This document shows positions 10,090 through 22,919 of a stretch of 64,000 nucleotides of DNA, in pieces. Under the pieces are notes generated by a model that was not told the origin of the DNA, made no database searches, and was given only the letters and a program-made list of their open reading frames with translations. This DNA is from Ectobius pallidus. Lineage: Eukaryota; Arthropoda; Insecta; Blattodea; Ectobiidae. The translations under genes were made by a program, and so were the position numbers. The stretch is taken from positions 151,483,042 to 151,547,041 of the forward strand of contig CAXKWD010000002.1 in the NCBI GenBank assembly GCA_964059195.1, in the 5' to 3' direction. Position 1 is the stretch's first letter, and each line of letters opens with the position of its first letter.

Positions 10090-13000
10090 TAATCTCCCGC
10101 GGCCCAAAAAAAAATCTTGAAGCGTTCAGAGAAAGATTTTTTTTTGAAAAGCACTGCACAGTGTATATATATAGTTCATAGATGGCTTGCTAAAACTCAT
10201 AGGTCCATCACAAAACAGGAGTTGTCCAAAACTCAATAATTATAGTCACTGGCTAAACACAATGTCCAATATCGTGTAGTATAATAACTTGTAATAATTT
10301 GAATAATTGAAGCATAACAAACATTCATCAAACAGAAGCTGCATAGTTCTTGAGATGTTGATATGACGGTGAGTAACGCATGACAGGTGCATGCATTCCA
10401 TAGTTGTTAGTAAACACCAGAACTGGGTCATGTTGTGATAGTTGCTTTATCTTGCACAGGAGACTTTGACAGCGGCGCCGGGCGTCCCCGGACACAGAAG
10501 CCAGAAAGCCAGAAGAAGCCAGTAGGAGAGGATGGCCAAAACAGAGTAGCAAGCACGAAGCCACATAGTCAGTGCAAATACATATTCTGAAGAAGGGCCA
10601 CGGGGTAGCCAAAGAACCACAGCACAACATACTGAAATTACAAAAGGAATATTAATATTCAGGTACTCACAACACATATTATACATATTGCTTTAAGAGC
10701 TTTTATATGAATTTTGTATCTTATTCATAAATAATTGTTAAGAGGCCCCCTAAACTTAAAGAAAAAGATCCTGAAGGGACATTATTTTAATTTACAAATC
10801 ATAGTAGAGTTTTTATAACTTGAAACTATTTGCAATTACAGTTTTGTTATTTATCATGTACTACTAATAAGAATTTTAGAAAATTGCAAGTGAAACTTTA
10901 TATATACAGGGCAATATTAATTTACAAAACATTCAACTGAGGGATAAGCCCCAAAAGCTATGAATAGCCATTTATAGAATATGAAAGGCCCCTATTTCTT
11001 TTTTTTTTACATAGAATTAATTTGTCAAGTAATTATTAATATAAAAAAACTTGCTATGAATAAACAACGATTAAAAAGAATATTTACATAAGGGTGAAGC
11101 CCCAATAAATATTATTTACAAGAATATAACAATTATATCAGCATTAAGCTAGATAAATATTTTTTTTACAATAATTTAATAAATACTGATAAATTAAGCT
11201 AAATTAATAATAAAATTTAATGATGATTAAACATATGAAATGAAAAAGTGAATGAGATGAAAATAGAATAACGCAGAGAAAAGATTAATGCAAATGATAG
11301 AAAAATGAAATTAAATGAATAAATGATGACATAAATGGATTGTTGGATAGTCCGGACTAAAACAAATGACAAATGAATTGATGGAAATTGGAATTGGAGT
11401 GACGGAGCGCGGCTTGGGTTGGAAAGGTAAGTTTTTTTTTTTTAAGGAATTTCTTCGTCGCTCGCTGCACTCATCCACTGTCCTGGATCGGAGGGCGACG
11501 CATCGCTAGTAGGCCATGCCTTTACATAGCGAAATTTTTTCCTTCAGAAAACAGATAGTCGAGATGGGAGTCTGAAACAAAAAGCAACTAAAACCTCGCC
11601 CACATGGGGCGGAAACGGAACACAATGCTGACGCCCCGCTCTGTGAGACCCGAACTAACAAAGCCGTCCGCCAGCAAGGAGCAAAAATGACACCTCCTCA
11701 ACGAAATTAGCAGACACCCCCGCGAGCTGCGAACGGAAAGCTGAGGTGCCCTCTCGTGGAGGAGTCGTAGACGACCAACAAAACACGACAGAACAAACCG
11801 CGCAACGGACACAAGAAAACCAACAGATAAAAATGAAAATCAGTAATTGCATACGTGCAAATTAATAATTATGGCACGTAATATATATAAATACACGGCT
11901 TTCAATAAGTCAAATTGGGAAAATTAAATTTACCCTTTTATTTTCAGGTTAGTTATATACAATCTTCATGTTTATTTAGAAATATATATATTTTACAATA
12001 TCCTTGCTGTATTATATATTTCTTTATCTTTTGAAACTCAAAGTCGGAAGAAAACATAGCTGAAGTAACAGCTACTTCTGTAATATGAACTAAATGTTTT
12101 ACCGAGCCGACAGAGCATTAGGACACAAGCATGGTAACCATTATAGAGGTTTTAGACACAAAAAGGTGATTAGTATTAGTTTTTTTATGTCTTAGTTACT
12201 TCTTTGAGATTTTTTCTTTGTATTCTTCTTTGTTTGTTTTTTTCACTTTTGGTAAACTCATTCAAGAAATGCTCAACTAGGAAGCATTAAATAGGCTATC
12301 TAAGGATATTAGATTATAATATTTTGTTGCCTTATAGAATGATTATTTATATAATACAAAACAATGGAATGTTTCAATTTTTTTTATATTAGATTAGACA
12401 CTTCCAAAACTTATATTTGAAATAAGAAAACTCACTAATTGGCCTGTATAAAGTGAGAAATTTTACAAAAGCTAATAAATTATAGCAAGATTTCAGGCTA
12501 ATGAATTTTGATTTTTTTTTAATCTGAAAATTTAAATTTGTGGAAAATATATTTTATCTCTGATATAATGCCAAAACCAATAACATTTATGATAACTATA
12601 TAATTTCGGTCGTGTGAAATATAATGGCTTATAGTTAAATTACTGCTGAGATAGACTGTTTATATTATATTTATTATTTTTATTAGCAAAATATACAGCT
12701 AAAGCGTGTACTTAGGAGTCTGCAGTCTAGGGGAAAATAGTCTGTAAAGCTTAGCTTGTTTGCTTAATCATTTTTGAAAACACCAATTAAATTCAGATAG
12801 AAAAATAAAAAAAAATTATATTGAAAATTACAATTTCTTTCCAGGAAATGGATGAAAACAAAAGGATATTCAGGTATGCAGAAAGAAGAAAAAAAACTCA
12901 ACAAAATCTAAACCAAAACAAAACAATAACAAAACATCAGAGAGGAACGACCGACAAGCTAGAGACGTAACATGTATACAAGAGCAAGTGGCAGAATACG

Positions 13001-13597
13001 CATAATGGAATTATAATAGAACCGGATTGAAAATGGCAACTGGAACCAGAGAAGAATAAACAGATATTAATCAAAATTGCATAGTGATTTCAAATAACCC
13101 TCAAAACAAAAATGCCAATAAGTATGAATATGCTAAGTCTAAAGCAAAACTACTAGGAAAACTTACAAAATACAAAATTAATAAAAAATTCCACAAACTG
13201 GACGAATACTAAATTTTGAAAAAACAATGAAAACTCGCATGTTCTTACTTAAAGCGGCTTGGGCCTAAAATTTTGAATACAATAAAAACCCCAGAAAAAC
13301 CCCAGAGAAACTCGAAAAATTTGAATTAGACCTTTTAAGTTTTAACGCAATAACAAAACTTTGCAAAACATATACTTTGATATATATTGAATTTTAATAT
13401 TCATTTTATCAAAATAAAGCAAAATATGAAAATTACAAGCGAAAATATATACAGAAAATTTAGACCAAAATATATTTTACTATAAAGTGAAGAAGATAGA
13501 TAAAAGCCGAAAAGAAGACCTAAGACTCGGGAAGCCGGGAACGTTAGCTCCCAAATCACCATGCCCAAATCATGGAGACCCCTGGCACGCAAAATCC
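10090..13597 (-). other. 3.5-kb non-coding tail of the gypsy element
   Basis: This lies between the integrase stop and the 3' LTR, where an env gene would sit in an env-bearing element. The longest minus-strand frames are 100 codons or fewer, without recognisable signal-peptide, fusion or envelope features. It is AT-rich apart from a more GC-rich patch around 11400-11800. A purine-rich stretch on the minus strand directly before the LTR (GCGGGAGATTA) may be the polypurine tract. I see no gene, but a spliced or decayed ORF cannot be excluded by eye. Confidence 0.6.
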
Positions 13598-16500
13598 TTA
13601 AGCCATTTTCAATTGAGAAATATGAGCCCTATAAAACTTTCCTTTTTCATCCCGTAGGGAAACAGAAACCGGTGTAGTAAACTTTTCAATAAGATAGGGG
13701 CCACAAAAACGGGGAGCTAATTTTGCAGAAAATTTATTTATGGCTTTACTAATAGGATGGTTCTTAAGAAAGACTGTATCACCAGGTTTGAAAGGAATGG
13801 GAGCCTTATCCTTGTTATACCTTTCTTGGGTTTTGGTGTGACTCCTTTTTAGATTGCGAAGCGCCCTACTCCATCTGTTTTTTAAATCCTGTGGATTCGG
13901 CTGATCAGGGAGTAAATCATGGAGAGCCCATAGGTTAGACAGGGGACAATTTGGCTGAAATCCCATCATAAGTGCAAAAGGGGTAGGCCTCGTGGATAGC
14001 TGTGTTGAATGCATAAGCTAACCACTCTAAATTTACATCCCAACGGCCGTGATTGTCAGAGTGAAATGCAATGAGGGCCGACCGAATGTTCCTATTTACT
14101 CTCTCAGCCAATGAAGGGTTAGGATAGAAAGGCGTAGTAGTCACATGAGCTATACCCCTGTCAAAACAAAATTTACGGAAGGAATTAGACGTGAACTGTG
14201 TAGCATTGTCTGATACAATATTACTAGGGGGGCCAAAAGTAGAGCAAATCTGAGAAAGGCAAGCAATAGTAACTGCAGAAGTGGCTTCGCGGACTGGAAA
14301 GAACCACACAAATTTTGTAAACGCGTCGACGCAAACTAACAGGAAAGTATTACCCTTGTTAGACCTTGGCAAACGTCCCACGTAATCAACAAACAATTTT
14401 TCCATAGGACGAGACGAGATTTGAGACGCAAGGTAACCGTAATGTACTTTCTGAGCCGGTTTACTTTGCTTACAAATAGTACAAGATTTAACTCTGATCT
14501 GAATGTCCTTATCTAAACCTTTCCAAATAAAGTGCTCCCTTATTTTACCTATAGTTTTATACAAACCCAAATGACCCCCAACTGGAGATACATGAAAATA
14601 TTGAAAAAGTAACGGAACTAAGGTATCAGGCACTACCACCTTAAATTTGCCATCTCTATTAGCCCTGCATACAAGGACACCATCCTTAACAGAATATGGG
14701 GGGATAAGAGTACCTTTTTCCAATTCTTGCAAAATACTATTTAATTTGGGATCTTGACTCTGGGCCTCCCTTATAGTAAGAAAGGAAGTAGGCAAATCCG
14801 AAAGAAGGGCACTTAGAAAAACCTCATTTTCCGACTCACTGGCGGAACCGGCACAATCATGTTGCTCGTCTGGGTAACCCTCGAACATACGAGACAATGT
14901 GTCCGCTACTACGTTCATCGAGCTGTGGATGTGACTGACTTTAAACTTGAATGTGGAAATACGCAATGCCCAGCGAGCAATTTTACCAGTTTTCCTCGGA
15001 CGACCTAGAACCCAACTAAGAGCTTGATTATCGGTCTCCAAAAGGAACTCAACGTGTTCTAGATACATTCTGTATTTTTCCATCCCAAAAAGGACCGCTA
15101 AGGCTTCCAGTTCGAACATCGAAAGTTTTCTCTCCTGATCCGTCAAAGCACGTGAAGCGAAAGCGATGGGGCGTCTCCCATCAGGAAACTCTTGTAGCAA
15201 AACCGCCGCAAGGGCACGCCCACAAGCATCTGTTTGTAAAATGAAACTCCTGGAGAAATCGGCCATCGCTAACACAGAAGGGTTAGTGACTTTTTGTTTA
15301 AGTAATTCAAAAGCTTTCTGCTGATCTTCCCCCCAATGAAACTTGGTGTTTTTCCTCCTTAAAGCATTCAGAGGAGCACAAATTTCCGCAAACTTAGGTA
15401 TAAACTTGGAAAAGTAATTGACCATACCTACAAACCTCCCGACAGCTTTTTGATTGCGCGGAGGAGGGAAATTTCGAATCTTAACTGTGCGGTCAGGGTC
15501 AATAGAAACTCCATTAGGACCTATCAGTTGGCCTAAAAATGACAGATTCTGAGCCAAAAAATTTACTTTAGCCGGTTTAACCGTAAGTTTGGCCTCCCGC
15601 AAACGATGCAAAACTTCTTTCAAATGCTCTTCATAAGAATTTGAGTACACCATCAGATCATCCAAATAATGGAAAACAAAATGGAATTTAATATCAGAGA
15701 AAATGGAGTCTAATAACCGAGTTAACACTTGCGCCCCGACTGCTATTCCAAATGGCACGCGGGTATACTCGTACAAATTCCAGTCAGTGGCGAATGCTGT
15801 GAGCGGCATAGACTTTTCTGAAAGCGGAATCTGATGATAAGCGCTATTCAAATCGAGGCTGGTGAAAAATTTTGCCTTTTGAAACCAATGGAAATTATTG
15901 TGTACATCTGGTAATGGCACTGATTCTATAGAGATTTTACTATTGCGCACCCTGTAGTCGACTACTGGACGGAAGTCATTATTTGGTTTTGGTACCAGAA
16001 AGATCGGGCTCGAGTATGAAGATTTGGATGGTCTGATAATGCCTTGCTGAAGCATAGAATCAATTTTGGCTTTAAGAATTTGCATACGAGGCGGAGAGAG
16101 GCGATACGGTGGTAACCTAACAGCCTTTTGATCTTCCAGAACAATATCGTACTCTATGAGGTTAGTTAGCCCCAGGTCGTTAGTTAGAACATCCGGGTAC
16201 AGTTCTACCAAACGACGAATGTCAGCAGCCTTCTCAGAAGAAAGATGAGACAATTTTAGATCCGCAGGAAAATTATTTTCAAACAACGGATCAATAGTGG
16301 CAGCTAAAACCTCATACTCGGCATTTCGAGAATCGAAATGTAACTGCGCAACGGTTCTCGGGTCGAACCCAAAACGCAGCACACCACAACTTAAGTCCAA
16401 TATGGTTCTAGTTTTAGACAAAAAATTTGCTCCCAAAACGGCCTGAACAGGCAACCCCTTAATTACAATGAAATTAAAATTCCAGGTAAATTTAGCTAGT

Positions 16501-16760
16501 TTTATTCTAAGTCGAGTTTTGCCCAAAATTCTTACTGGGGACTGATCAATACTATAGCAAACTAAGTCACACGGGCATACCGTAAAATTATTTTTAGCAG
16601 CAAATTCGTGGGACACGATAGAATAAGAGCTACCCGAATCTACTAAGGCTTGACACAGGTTGTTATTTAAACTTACAGTAACAATAGGGACATTACTAGA
16701 CACTTTTGCTACAATGGGAAATTTCACCTCCTTCCTCGAGCGATGATATTTCCTGCCTAG
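13598..16760 (-). pseudogene. pol: Gypsy pol: protease, RT, RNase H, integrase
   Basis: The frame opens directly after the gag TGA with no ATG needed. Positions are counted from GTG at 16727. Protease: LVDSGSS (catalytic Asp about residue 30) and VLGANFL. RT: FTSLDLNSAYHQI and the catalytic YLDD near residue 354. RNase H: TDACGRALAAVL and ETDNQAL. Integrase: HHCC finger ending CTICK, then the DDE triad in VDYVG (about 778), SDNATQF (about 838) and LAERVNR (about 875). One frameshift near 13995 separates the last part, which is open in another frame (14014-13598) and contains TPFALMMGFQP and the GPY/F module GPYLIEKF. No chromodomain is seen. Apart from that shift the frame is intact. Confidence 0.92.
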
Positions 16761-16763
16761 TCA
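16752..16763 (-). promoter_or_regulatory. In-frame gag TGA with readthrough-type context
   Basis: On the minus strand the junction is CAG AGC TGA CTA GGC AGG. Gag and pol are in the same frame and no other stop intervenes. TGA followed by CTA is the context known for efficient stop-codon readthrough. Use as a recoding site is inference from position and context. Confidence 0.6.
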
Positions 16764-18210
16764 GCTCTGCCTATTACCAGTGTTCGATGCAATATTCCTA
16801 CCACGATAATTGGTAGCACCTGCTCTACCCCAACACCTATCACGAGTATGTCCCGCTCGGTTACAGATATCAGAAAATATAACAGATCTGCCTCCCCGAG
16901 TTGCCAGATTAGATCTAGCTTGACCGGACCAACTATTTCTGTAAAACGTGGGTCTATTTGAAAAATCATTTTGCTCTTCAGAACGCGGTGAAGCATAGGA
17001 TTGTTCCAAAGCCGCCGCATTATTCAGTTTAGGAGCAAGTTCTTTTAACAGTTCCCAAGTAACAGGTGGAGATAAGCTGAGAAACAGGCCACGGACTTCA
17101 GGCAATCTAGCACCCGCACCAACCATCGCAACTGATTCTTTCTCAGAATGGGACAACATTAAAGCACTAGCTACGATTTCAATGTCTTCAACGTAAGTAA
17201 GAAAACTCTCCCCAGGGCGTTGATTACGAAAATAATACTTGCCAGTAAGCTGGTGCAAGATAATATCCGGAATATAATATTTAATGACCGAAAGTTGGAA
17301 TTGCTTTATTGTTACTCCAGTATTAATAGCTTTCATGATTAATTCTAGTAGTTGTCCTGTAGCACGAGAGCACATAATTTGTAATATCTGGATTTCACTT
17401 AATCGGAATGCTGACACTTGTTTTTGGAAAATAACTAGCTGTTTCAAAAAAAGGAAACCTTGATCAGCATTACGAATTTCAAAAACAGGAAATTCCTGAA
17501 TCAACTGTTCTACAGGGTTTGGTAATTCCAGAGTTTTAAATTTTAAATTTGGAAGAGAAATGCTTTGACTAGAAATGGCTTGGTCATTTTCAAGGAACCG
17601 AGCAACGTTTTCATTAGTTGTAGATGTAAATCCAAGTAAATTTACAGAATCATTGGTTTGCCTAGAGCCTTGAAATTGCAGGTTAGGTTGCGAGTCCAAT
17701 AAGTTCGGTGCAACTAAAGTTTCACTTTTCTGAGCTGTAATAATAGGACGAGTAGAAACATAGTCCGGCACCATCACTGTGTCAGTACCACTGGCTCGAA
17801 ATAATCTTAACTTCTCGAACAACTCCAAGAAAACTAGCTCTCTTCTCTGTTGGTTGTTAATAATATCCTGTTCTTCAGTGATACGATTTAAAAAAGAATT
17901 CCTATCTCTCCAGTGTACCAATCTATGCAAAATCTCTACGATACTGTCTATCAGTAATCCCCGTATTTTCAAATTCCTCAACATTTTTCTCGAATTCCTT
18001 CAATGCATTCTGTATTCTAACGCTTTCATCGATTGCTGAATCTTCATTATATTTATCCACGCCAGGCATACTAAATAATTTAATTTCTTTGCATTTAGGC
18101 AATAGAGCCTGCAAATCGACATCTATTCCTTTATAGACCCCGCGATGCAAAAATTCAGCCCTAAGCTCATCTTTGCGTAAAGCGTCCGGGGAAATCACAA
18201 TGTCTTCCAT
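16761..18210 (-). pseudogene. gag: Gypsy gag with one frameshift
   Basis: It starts at ATG 18210 (MEDIVISPDALRKDELRAEF), an arrangement related to the gags at 7761 and 62420. One extra base near 17925 creates a TAG. Skipping it joins RDFA to RLVHWRDRN, after which the frame is open to TGA at 16763-16761. The capsid region includes YYIPDIILHQLTGKYYFRNQ, like the FPPRARSGLVNKFYYR block of the paralogue at 62420. The zinc knuckle reads SDICNRAGHTRDRC: the first Cys of the C-x2-C-x4-H-x4-C motif is Ser, whereas the paralogue keeps all four ligands. The stop codon is followed in frame by pol. Confidence 0.88.
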
Positions 18211-18340
18211 ATTGAAATAGAGAAAGCAGGATGAAAAATGAAAGTTTTAAATAAAAGGCAAATACGCCGCCAAAATTTAGAAAACTTCAGAAAATTTATA
18301 ACAATTTCGGTAATTTAAGAAGCCCAAATCAAGACCGAAT

Positions 18341-18353
18341 GCGCCTGCTACCA
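18341..18353 (-). promoter_or_regulatory. Putative primer-binding site of the gypsy element
   Basis: The minus strand reads TGGTAGCAGGCGC six bases after the end of the 5' LTR. The matching tRNA was not identified. Confidence 0.5.
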
Positions 18354-18359
18354 CATTTT

Positions 18360-19055
18360 TGTACCGGTAATTTGGTTTACCCATTTAATGACCCAGAGGG
18401 AATAACATTATTTAAACAGAAAAATCACTGAGTCAGAGAATCAACAATTTATTTATAATTATAAGTTACAAATGGTAATGATCTATTTGAAAACTATGGA
18501 CTGAACAATTTAGTTGAACTGGTTAGGTATACATCATTAATCAAGAAAAGGGGCGAGGCCGGATCGTTCCATCTCAAAAATAAATCAATGACGAAAATAA
18601 ACTAAACGATAGAATAGAAATAAACGAAAGAAAAACATCCTGGCGAGCAAGAAAAATAACTGAATCGAAAACTAGAATATAATGCAAAATTAATAACTCG
18701 CCAAGGAAAGCAATGCTTATGGCATAACTAAATCAAAAACATACCTGAGTGGAAAGACAGAATGAACCCGGACAAAGGTTCAGAGACGGCAAGGGAAGAC
18801 AAGATGTTGTCGGAACGGCTCCTAGCTGCAGACTCAGGGTTCGCAGAAGAGCACGCGAGAATGTCGCGAAACGGAAAAGCTAGACATTAGAACGCGCCCG
18901 GAAAACAATACTCATGTAAGCAAAGATGAGATAGAACAAGAGAGCAACGAAAAACGTAAACAAACAAAACGAAAACAAGATGGAAAGACCCGTAAAATGT
19001 AAGTACCTGAATAAACCTATAAAAAAACATACTAATGTGCCAGGAACTCGGCACA
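18360..19055 (-). repeat. 5' LTR of the gypsy element
   Basis: TG...CA termini, matching 9393-10089 at about 99%. On the minus strand it holds a possible splice donor (ACTCAGGTATGT) and an AATAAA signal. Confidence 0.93.
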
Positions 19056-19400
19056 GTAAGGTTTACTGTAAATTATTGAAAATGACTTTACCGTACAAAA
19101 TCACAATCTCAATGATCTGGCTAACTATCATAAATTTTGATAAACCCAAAATATGAATTTAAAAATGGCCAGTACGATTTACTGTACATTATTCAAAATG
19201 GCTTTACTGTACAAAATCACAAATCAATGATCAGGTTAACTATCATAAATTTTGATAAAACCAGAATATAAATTAGAAAATGTTCAGTAAGATTTACTGG
19301 TAATTATTGAAAATGACTCTACTGTACAAAATCACAATCCAATCATAAATTTTGATAAATCCAAAATATAAATTAGAAAATTTTAAACAAAGGTACTATA
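19056..19400. repeat. 116-bp tandem array, right part
   Basis: TTTTGATAAA-type unit starts lie at 19135, 19250 and 19350 (periods 115 and 100, the last unit shortened). Each unit has TTTACTG or TCTACTG, GTACAAAATCACAA and AAATGTTCAGTA elements. It continues the array at 9236-9392, which was split by the gypsy insertion. Confidence 0.8.
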
Positions 19401-21058
19401 TCAAATTAATTTTTAAGTTTGAAATGCAAATTTTCATTTACCACAGACTAAAAATCAGAATGAAATCTACAGTTGAAATGGGTCACAATAGTCCTCTACA
19501 AAAATGTAGTGATCCTTGGGTTGAGGAAATAGCTTAAATAATCCCACTCTGTAAAAATGAAAATAACTCTCTACAAATAAGCTAACCTTGAATAAAAATA
19601 CATCACATTAAAATGTACTTCACATACTGTCCTCTCAAATTATAATCTTTTTATATCAAATTCTGTTCTACAAGAAATCTAATATTGACAATCTTATGTG
19701 CAATCTCTTGTTTTAATTATGACATGATATATTAAATCTGTAATAAAGATTTACTGTAGTGTCTCTGCCATCATAAATCTGGCAATCCCAATGTAAAAAT
19801 ACAATATTTTTATTGTGCTGAGTGAGCAATTAAATTATGAGGTACACATTTACCGCATGAGACTTTACCATAAAGAATTTATGTTTGAAAACATGTATGA
19901 AATTAAAGGGAGAAAGGCAAGTTTTTATAAAAGGAAGTATACTATAAAAGGGATAGTGAAAATTTATATATGACACAGTTTTTTTTTTTACTGTCGGCAA
20001 ATATGCTGAGTCAGATATTTCCTCAACGGATACAACAGAAACTACACCCGAATAAATCGGGTACTTCTAATCTATAGACATAATAGTTTTGAAAATAACC
20101 ATCACAGAATTATATTTATATGGGACTTATAGTAGAGTCTCTACAATAAACCATCTAGCATGTGCAAGAATTCATCAGAGTTAGTTGAGCATTAATATAA
20201 CAAAATTGGATGCTGTCCCAGAATAATCTATATATAGTTTTTAATTAATTAATAGGAATAACAGAATTCTATAGAATGACAAGACTACTAAACTGACTCC
20301 ATCTTAGTCCAAGAAAATATTAATAGGATTACAACTATGGTGTTGACCTAGTTAGCAAGATAAAGTTTAATCTGAATACTGTCGTGAAGCAAAAAATATT
20401 CAATTTTATTTCCTTTCAATAAGCAATGAAACTCTCGACATGTAATTCATGTAAACCGGAACAGCACCCAAGCATTTAATTTTAATACCTCAAAGTTAAA
20501 TACGAATGCATACATGGGGACTTATACCATTTTTGCCTGAAGGTAACAAGTCACGTTAACTGGTTCTAGAAGGTTCATGAGCGTTTCCACTGACCCAACA
20601 AATCTCACTCGAGACATTAACTGATACAATTAACGGCTTGTATTATAACGTGAAAGGTTTCCTTGTTGTTCTGAATAATTGATTTCGACTATAGGAGTTT
20701 TAAGAACCCTACTCAACAAAACATCCAAAAGAGTTATCATTAGAAATAAATTTAAAACGCTTACTTACATTTGCCAATAGAAAGAAGTAAAAGCGAGAAC
20801 ATCTCGCTTAGCTAGATACCGGTATATTATGTCCTACTTTTTCTGAGCCTAACACAAATCCCGAACCTCCACGTCTCCCCTGGCCATCTCAAGACGCCGA
20901 TCAACACTCAATAAACAGTACCTCCGTAATAACAACGAGCAACCGTCATCGCTCGCAAAACGAACAAGACAGTGTTCGCAACAAGAATTGGCGAACTACG
21001 GAACTATCAGATTCAAATATTAAAAAACAGAAAGTAGCAGTAAATGATCTGCTACAGT
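19401..21058. other. Unassigned AT-rich sequence
   Basis: No frame with a recognisable domain. A small perfect hairpin (ACCCGA-ATAAA-TCGGGT) lies near 20050. A single TAGTCCAAG near 20306 has no partner that I could find. Confidence 0.5.
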
Positions 21059-22060
21059 AGTGAACAATAAATCACTAACTTCGATTCAAAAATATTATTA
21101 TCTTCTGTCATCTCTGAAAGATCAAGATCATACTTTAGAGCAAAACTTACCTGTCACCAGTGATAACTTCTCTGCGGCATGGACTTAGTTTGTGCTCGCT
21201 ATAGTTAATAGCTACAGCACACAAAACATTTGTTAAAATTGCCACTAATGCAAAACGACAATGTAGCAGAACTACGGAACCTTCTAAACAGATTTCAGAG
21301 CAACTTGAACGCAGTAGAAACTCTAAATCTTTAAGTTCCATTGCACGACATCAATTTTATGCAGTTGGTTTTAGATCGTCTATCCGACAGCACTCGCAAG
21401 GAGTGGGAGAGTAAAGTCGACTCACAAAATTTTACGTCTTTCCAAGAGCTTATAACCTTCTTGGAAGCTAAAGCACACTGATTAGAAGCTTTAGCAACTT
21501 CCAACAACATGTCTAGCCCATCGAAAGGAAAAGATGAGCTGCGATCACACAAGACTACAGTTAAAGAAACTCGACAGTATTATGTAGCCATAAACAGTGA
21601 TTCCTGTCCTTGTTGTAAAGAGAGTCACCGTTTATCAAGGTGCAATAAATTCATTCAACCCAGTGTAAAACAACGATGGACTGTTACAAATTCTAAACGT
21701 TTATGTGCAAACTGGTTTGCCCCTAACCACTACAGTTTCCCCTAACCAGAACAGTGCAAACTGAAATCCTTCTTCGACTGTGGTAAATCTGTACATAGCA
21801 AGTTTCTGCACAGTGGCGACATGAAAATGACTTCTCGCTCAAATCAGATTTCAAATATCAGCAATCCTGATAAAACAGCTGATCTTCTAGCTAGTTATTA
21901 TTCTTTCAAAGATAAATCTAGACAAGAAGAAGTGCTTCTAGCTACTTGAATATAAACAAGGAAACTTAGTACAATGTCGAGAGTTATTAGATTCAGCTAG
22001 TCAGTTAAATTTCATAACTGAATACTTAGCTAGACTTAGCTAGCTAGATTTAGTTTTGTT
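21059..22060 (+). pseudogene. BEL/Pao gag and protease fragment
   Basis: Several plus-strand frames together show a Pao-type gag. They are SIQKYYYLLSSLKDQ near 21075, PVTSDNFSAAWT near 21155, QNDNVAELRNLLNRFQ near 21252, HDINFMQLVLDRLSDSTRKE near 21348, and FQELITFLEAKAH, with a TGA directly after the last block. Zinc-knuckle Cys/His residues follow (CPCCKESHRLSRC). Near 21985 the start of a protease reads LLDSASQLNFITEYL, with DSA replacing the catalytic DSG. RT and integrase are absent. Shifts and stops show it is an old fragment. It is not part of the BEL element at 26360-39768, whose gag is missing. Confidence 0.75.
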
Positions 22061-22229
22061 CACAGAAACTAGCATCTCGCTCGCTAGCAGATGCTATTAT
22101 GTATTTTCAATCATTTCGGCTAACACACATCAGTGTTACGATAAACTAGGCTCTTTGTTCTCGTTTGCAAACCTTGTTTCACAGTGCAGAATTCTAATCC
22201 TAGTTCTAATCAGTTCTAAAATTGATACT

Positions 22230-22620
22230 ACAGTTATTTAGTGTTAAGCAACTTACAGTATCAATTATTACGAGTGCTTCAGTGTATAATTCGACATAAG
22301 TTATAAATTAATTACATTTATAACCACGTGTTACTGTTTCGAGCCAAAACTAAAAATTGGCTATTTCTGTTCTTATTCTGCAACTTTTCATTGAATCTTA
22401 TCTTTATTCATATCTATATTCCATTTCACGTGTGTTAATAAAGTTTCCATAGTTTTAGGACATGTTATAGTTGCTTTTCATGTAAGATTCGTGGATCCCT
22501 GTGTCCATGAGCATCTATGTGTCCACTGCTTTCCGTCCGCTTTAAAAGCTGGTCCTCCACCCTAGCACCAGATGCTAGATCCTTTTTTCTAAATCCCATC
22601 CCTAACACTAACTGACAGAA
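22230..22620 (+). repeat. LTR-like fragment following the BEL gag relic
   Basis: It contains ATTCGTGGATCCCTGT, also found on the minus strand inside the solo LTR at 26467-27293. Then come CTGGTCCTCCACCCTAGC, which resembles a BEL primer-binding site, and an AATAAAG signal. The borders are not resolved. Confidence 0.4.
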
Positions 22621-22919
22621 GGGCAAAATCTTAAATTATGTTCAAATATTAATTAAGAAAATATGTAATAATATTTCATTGACAGAAGACTGATCCAACA
22701 TTTGCATGGATTTATTACTGCCGAAAGATAAGTTATCGGATACACATTAATAATTCACACTCCGATGAAAAAATACAAGGGATGAGATAGGTGAAATTTA
22801 TGTATTTTGTGGTGCTGAGTTAAAAAAAATAGAAATGCCTATCACGTCACGTTTTCTTGAAAAATTCTAGGCACCAAGAATGTGGTTCGGACAGCTTAGT
22901 TGACCCAAAAAGTAGGTGT

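Larger units (their letters stand above)
9393..19055 (-). mobile_element. Ty3/gypsy LTR retrotransposon, nearly intact and young
   Basis: A complete element on the minus strand. The LTRs, 9393-10089 and 18360-19055 (697 and 696 bp), are TG...CA and differ at only about five positions including one indel. A GTAA target duplication flanks the element (9389-9392 and 19056-19059), and it sits inside the 116-bp tandem array. Order on the minus strand: 5' LTR, primer site, gag, in-frame TGA, pol (protease, RT, RNase H, integrase), then a 3.5-kb non-coding stretch and the 3' LTR. Only two coding frameshifts are seen, one in gag near 17925 and one late in integrase near 13995. Confidence 0.93.

Noticed and set aside
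10328..10686. Envelope gene in the gypsy tail
   Set aside because: Overlapping frames of 100 and 79 codons with no signal peptide, furin site or membrane anchor in a sensible order.
20304..20312. Further TAGTCCA transposon end
   Set aside because: A single TAGTCCAAG with no inverted partner or 3-bp duplication within reach.
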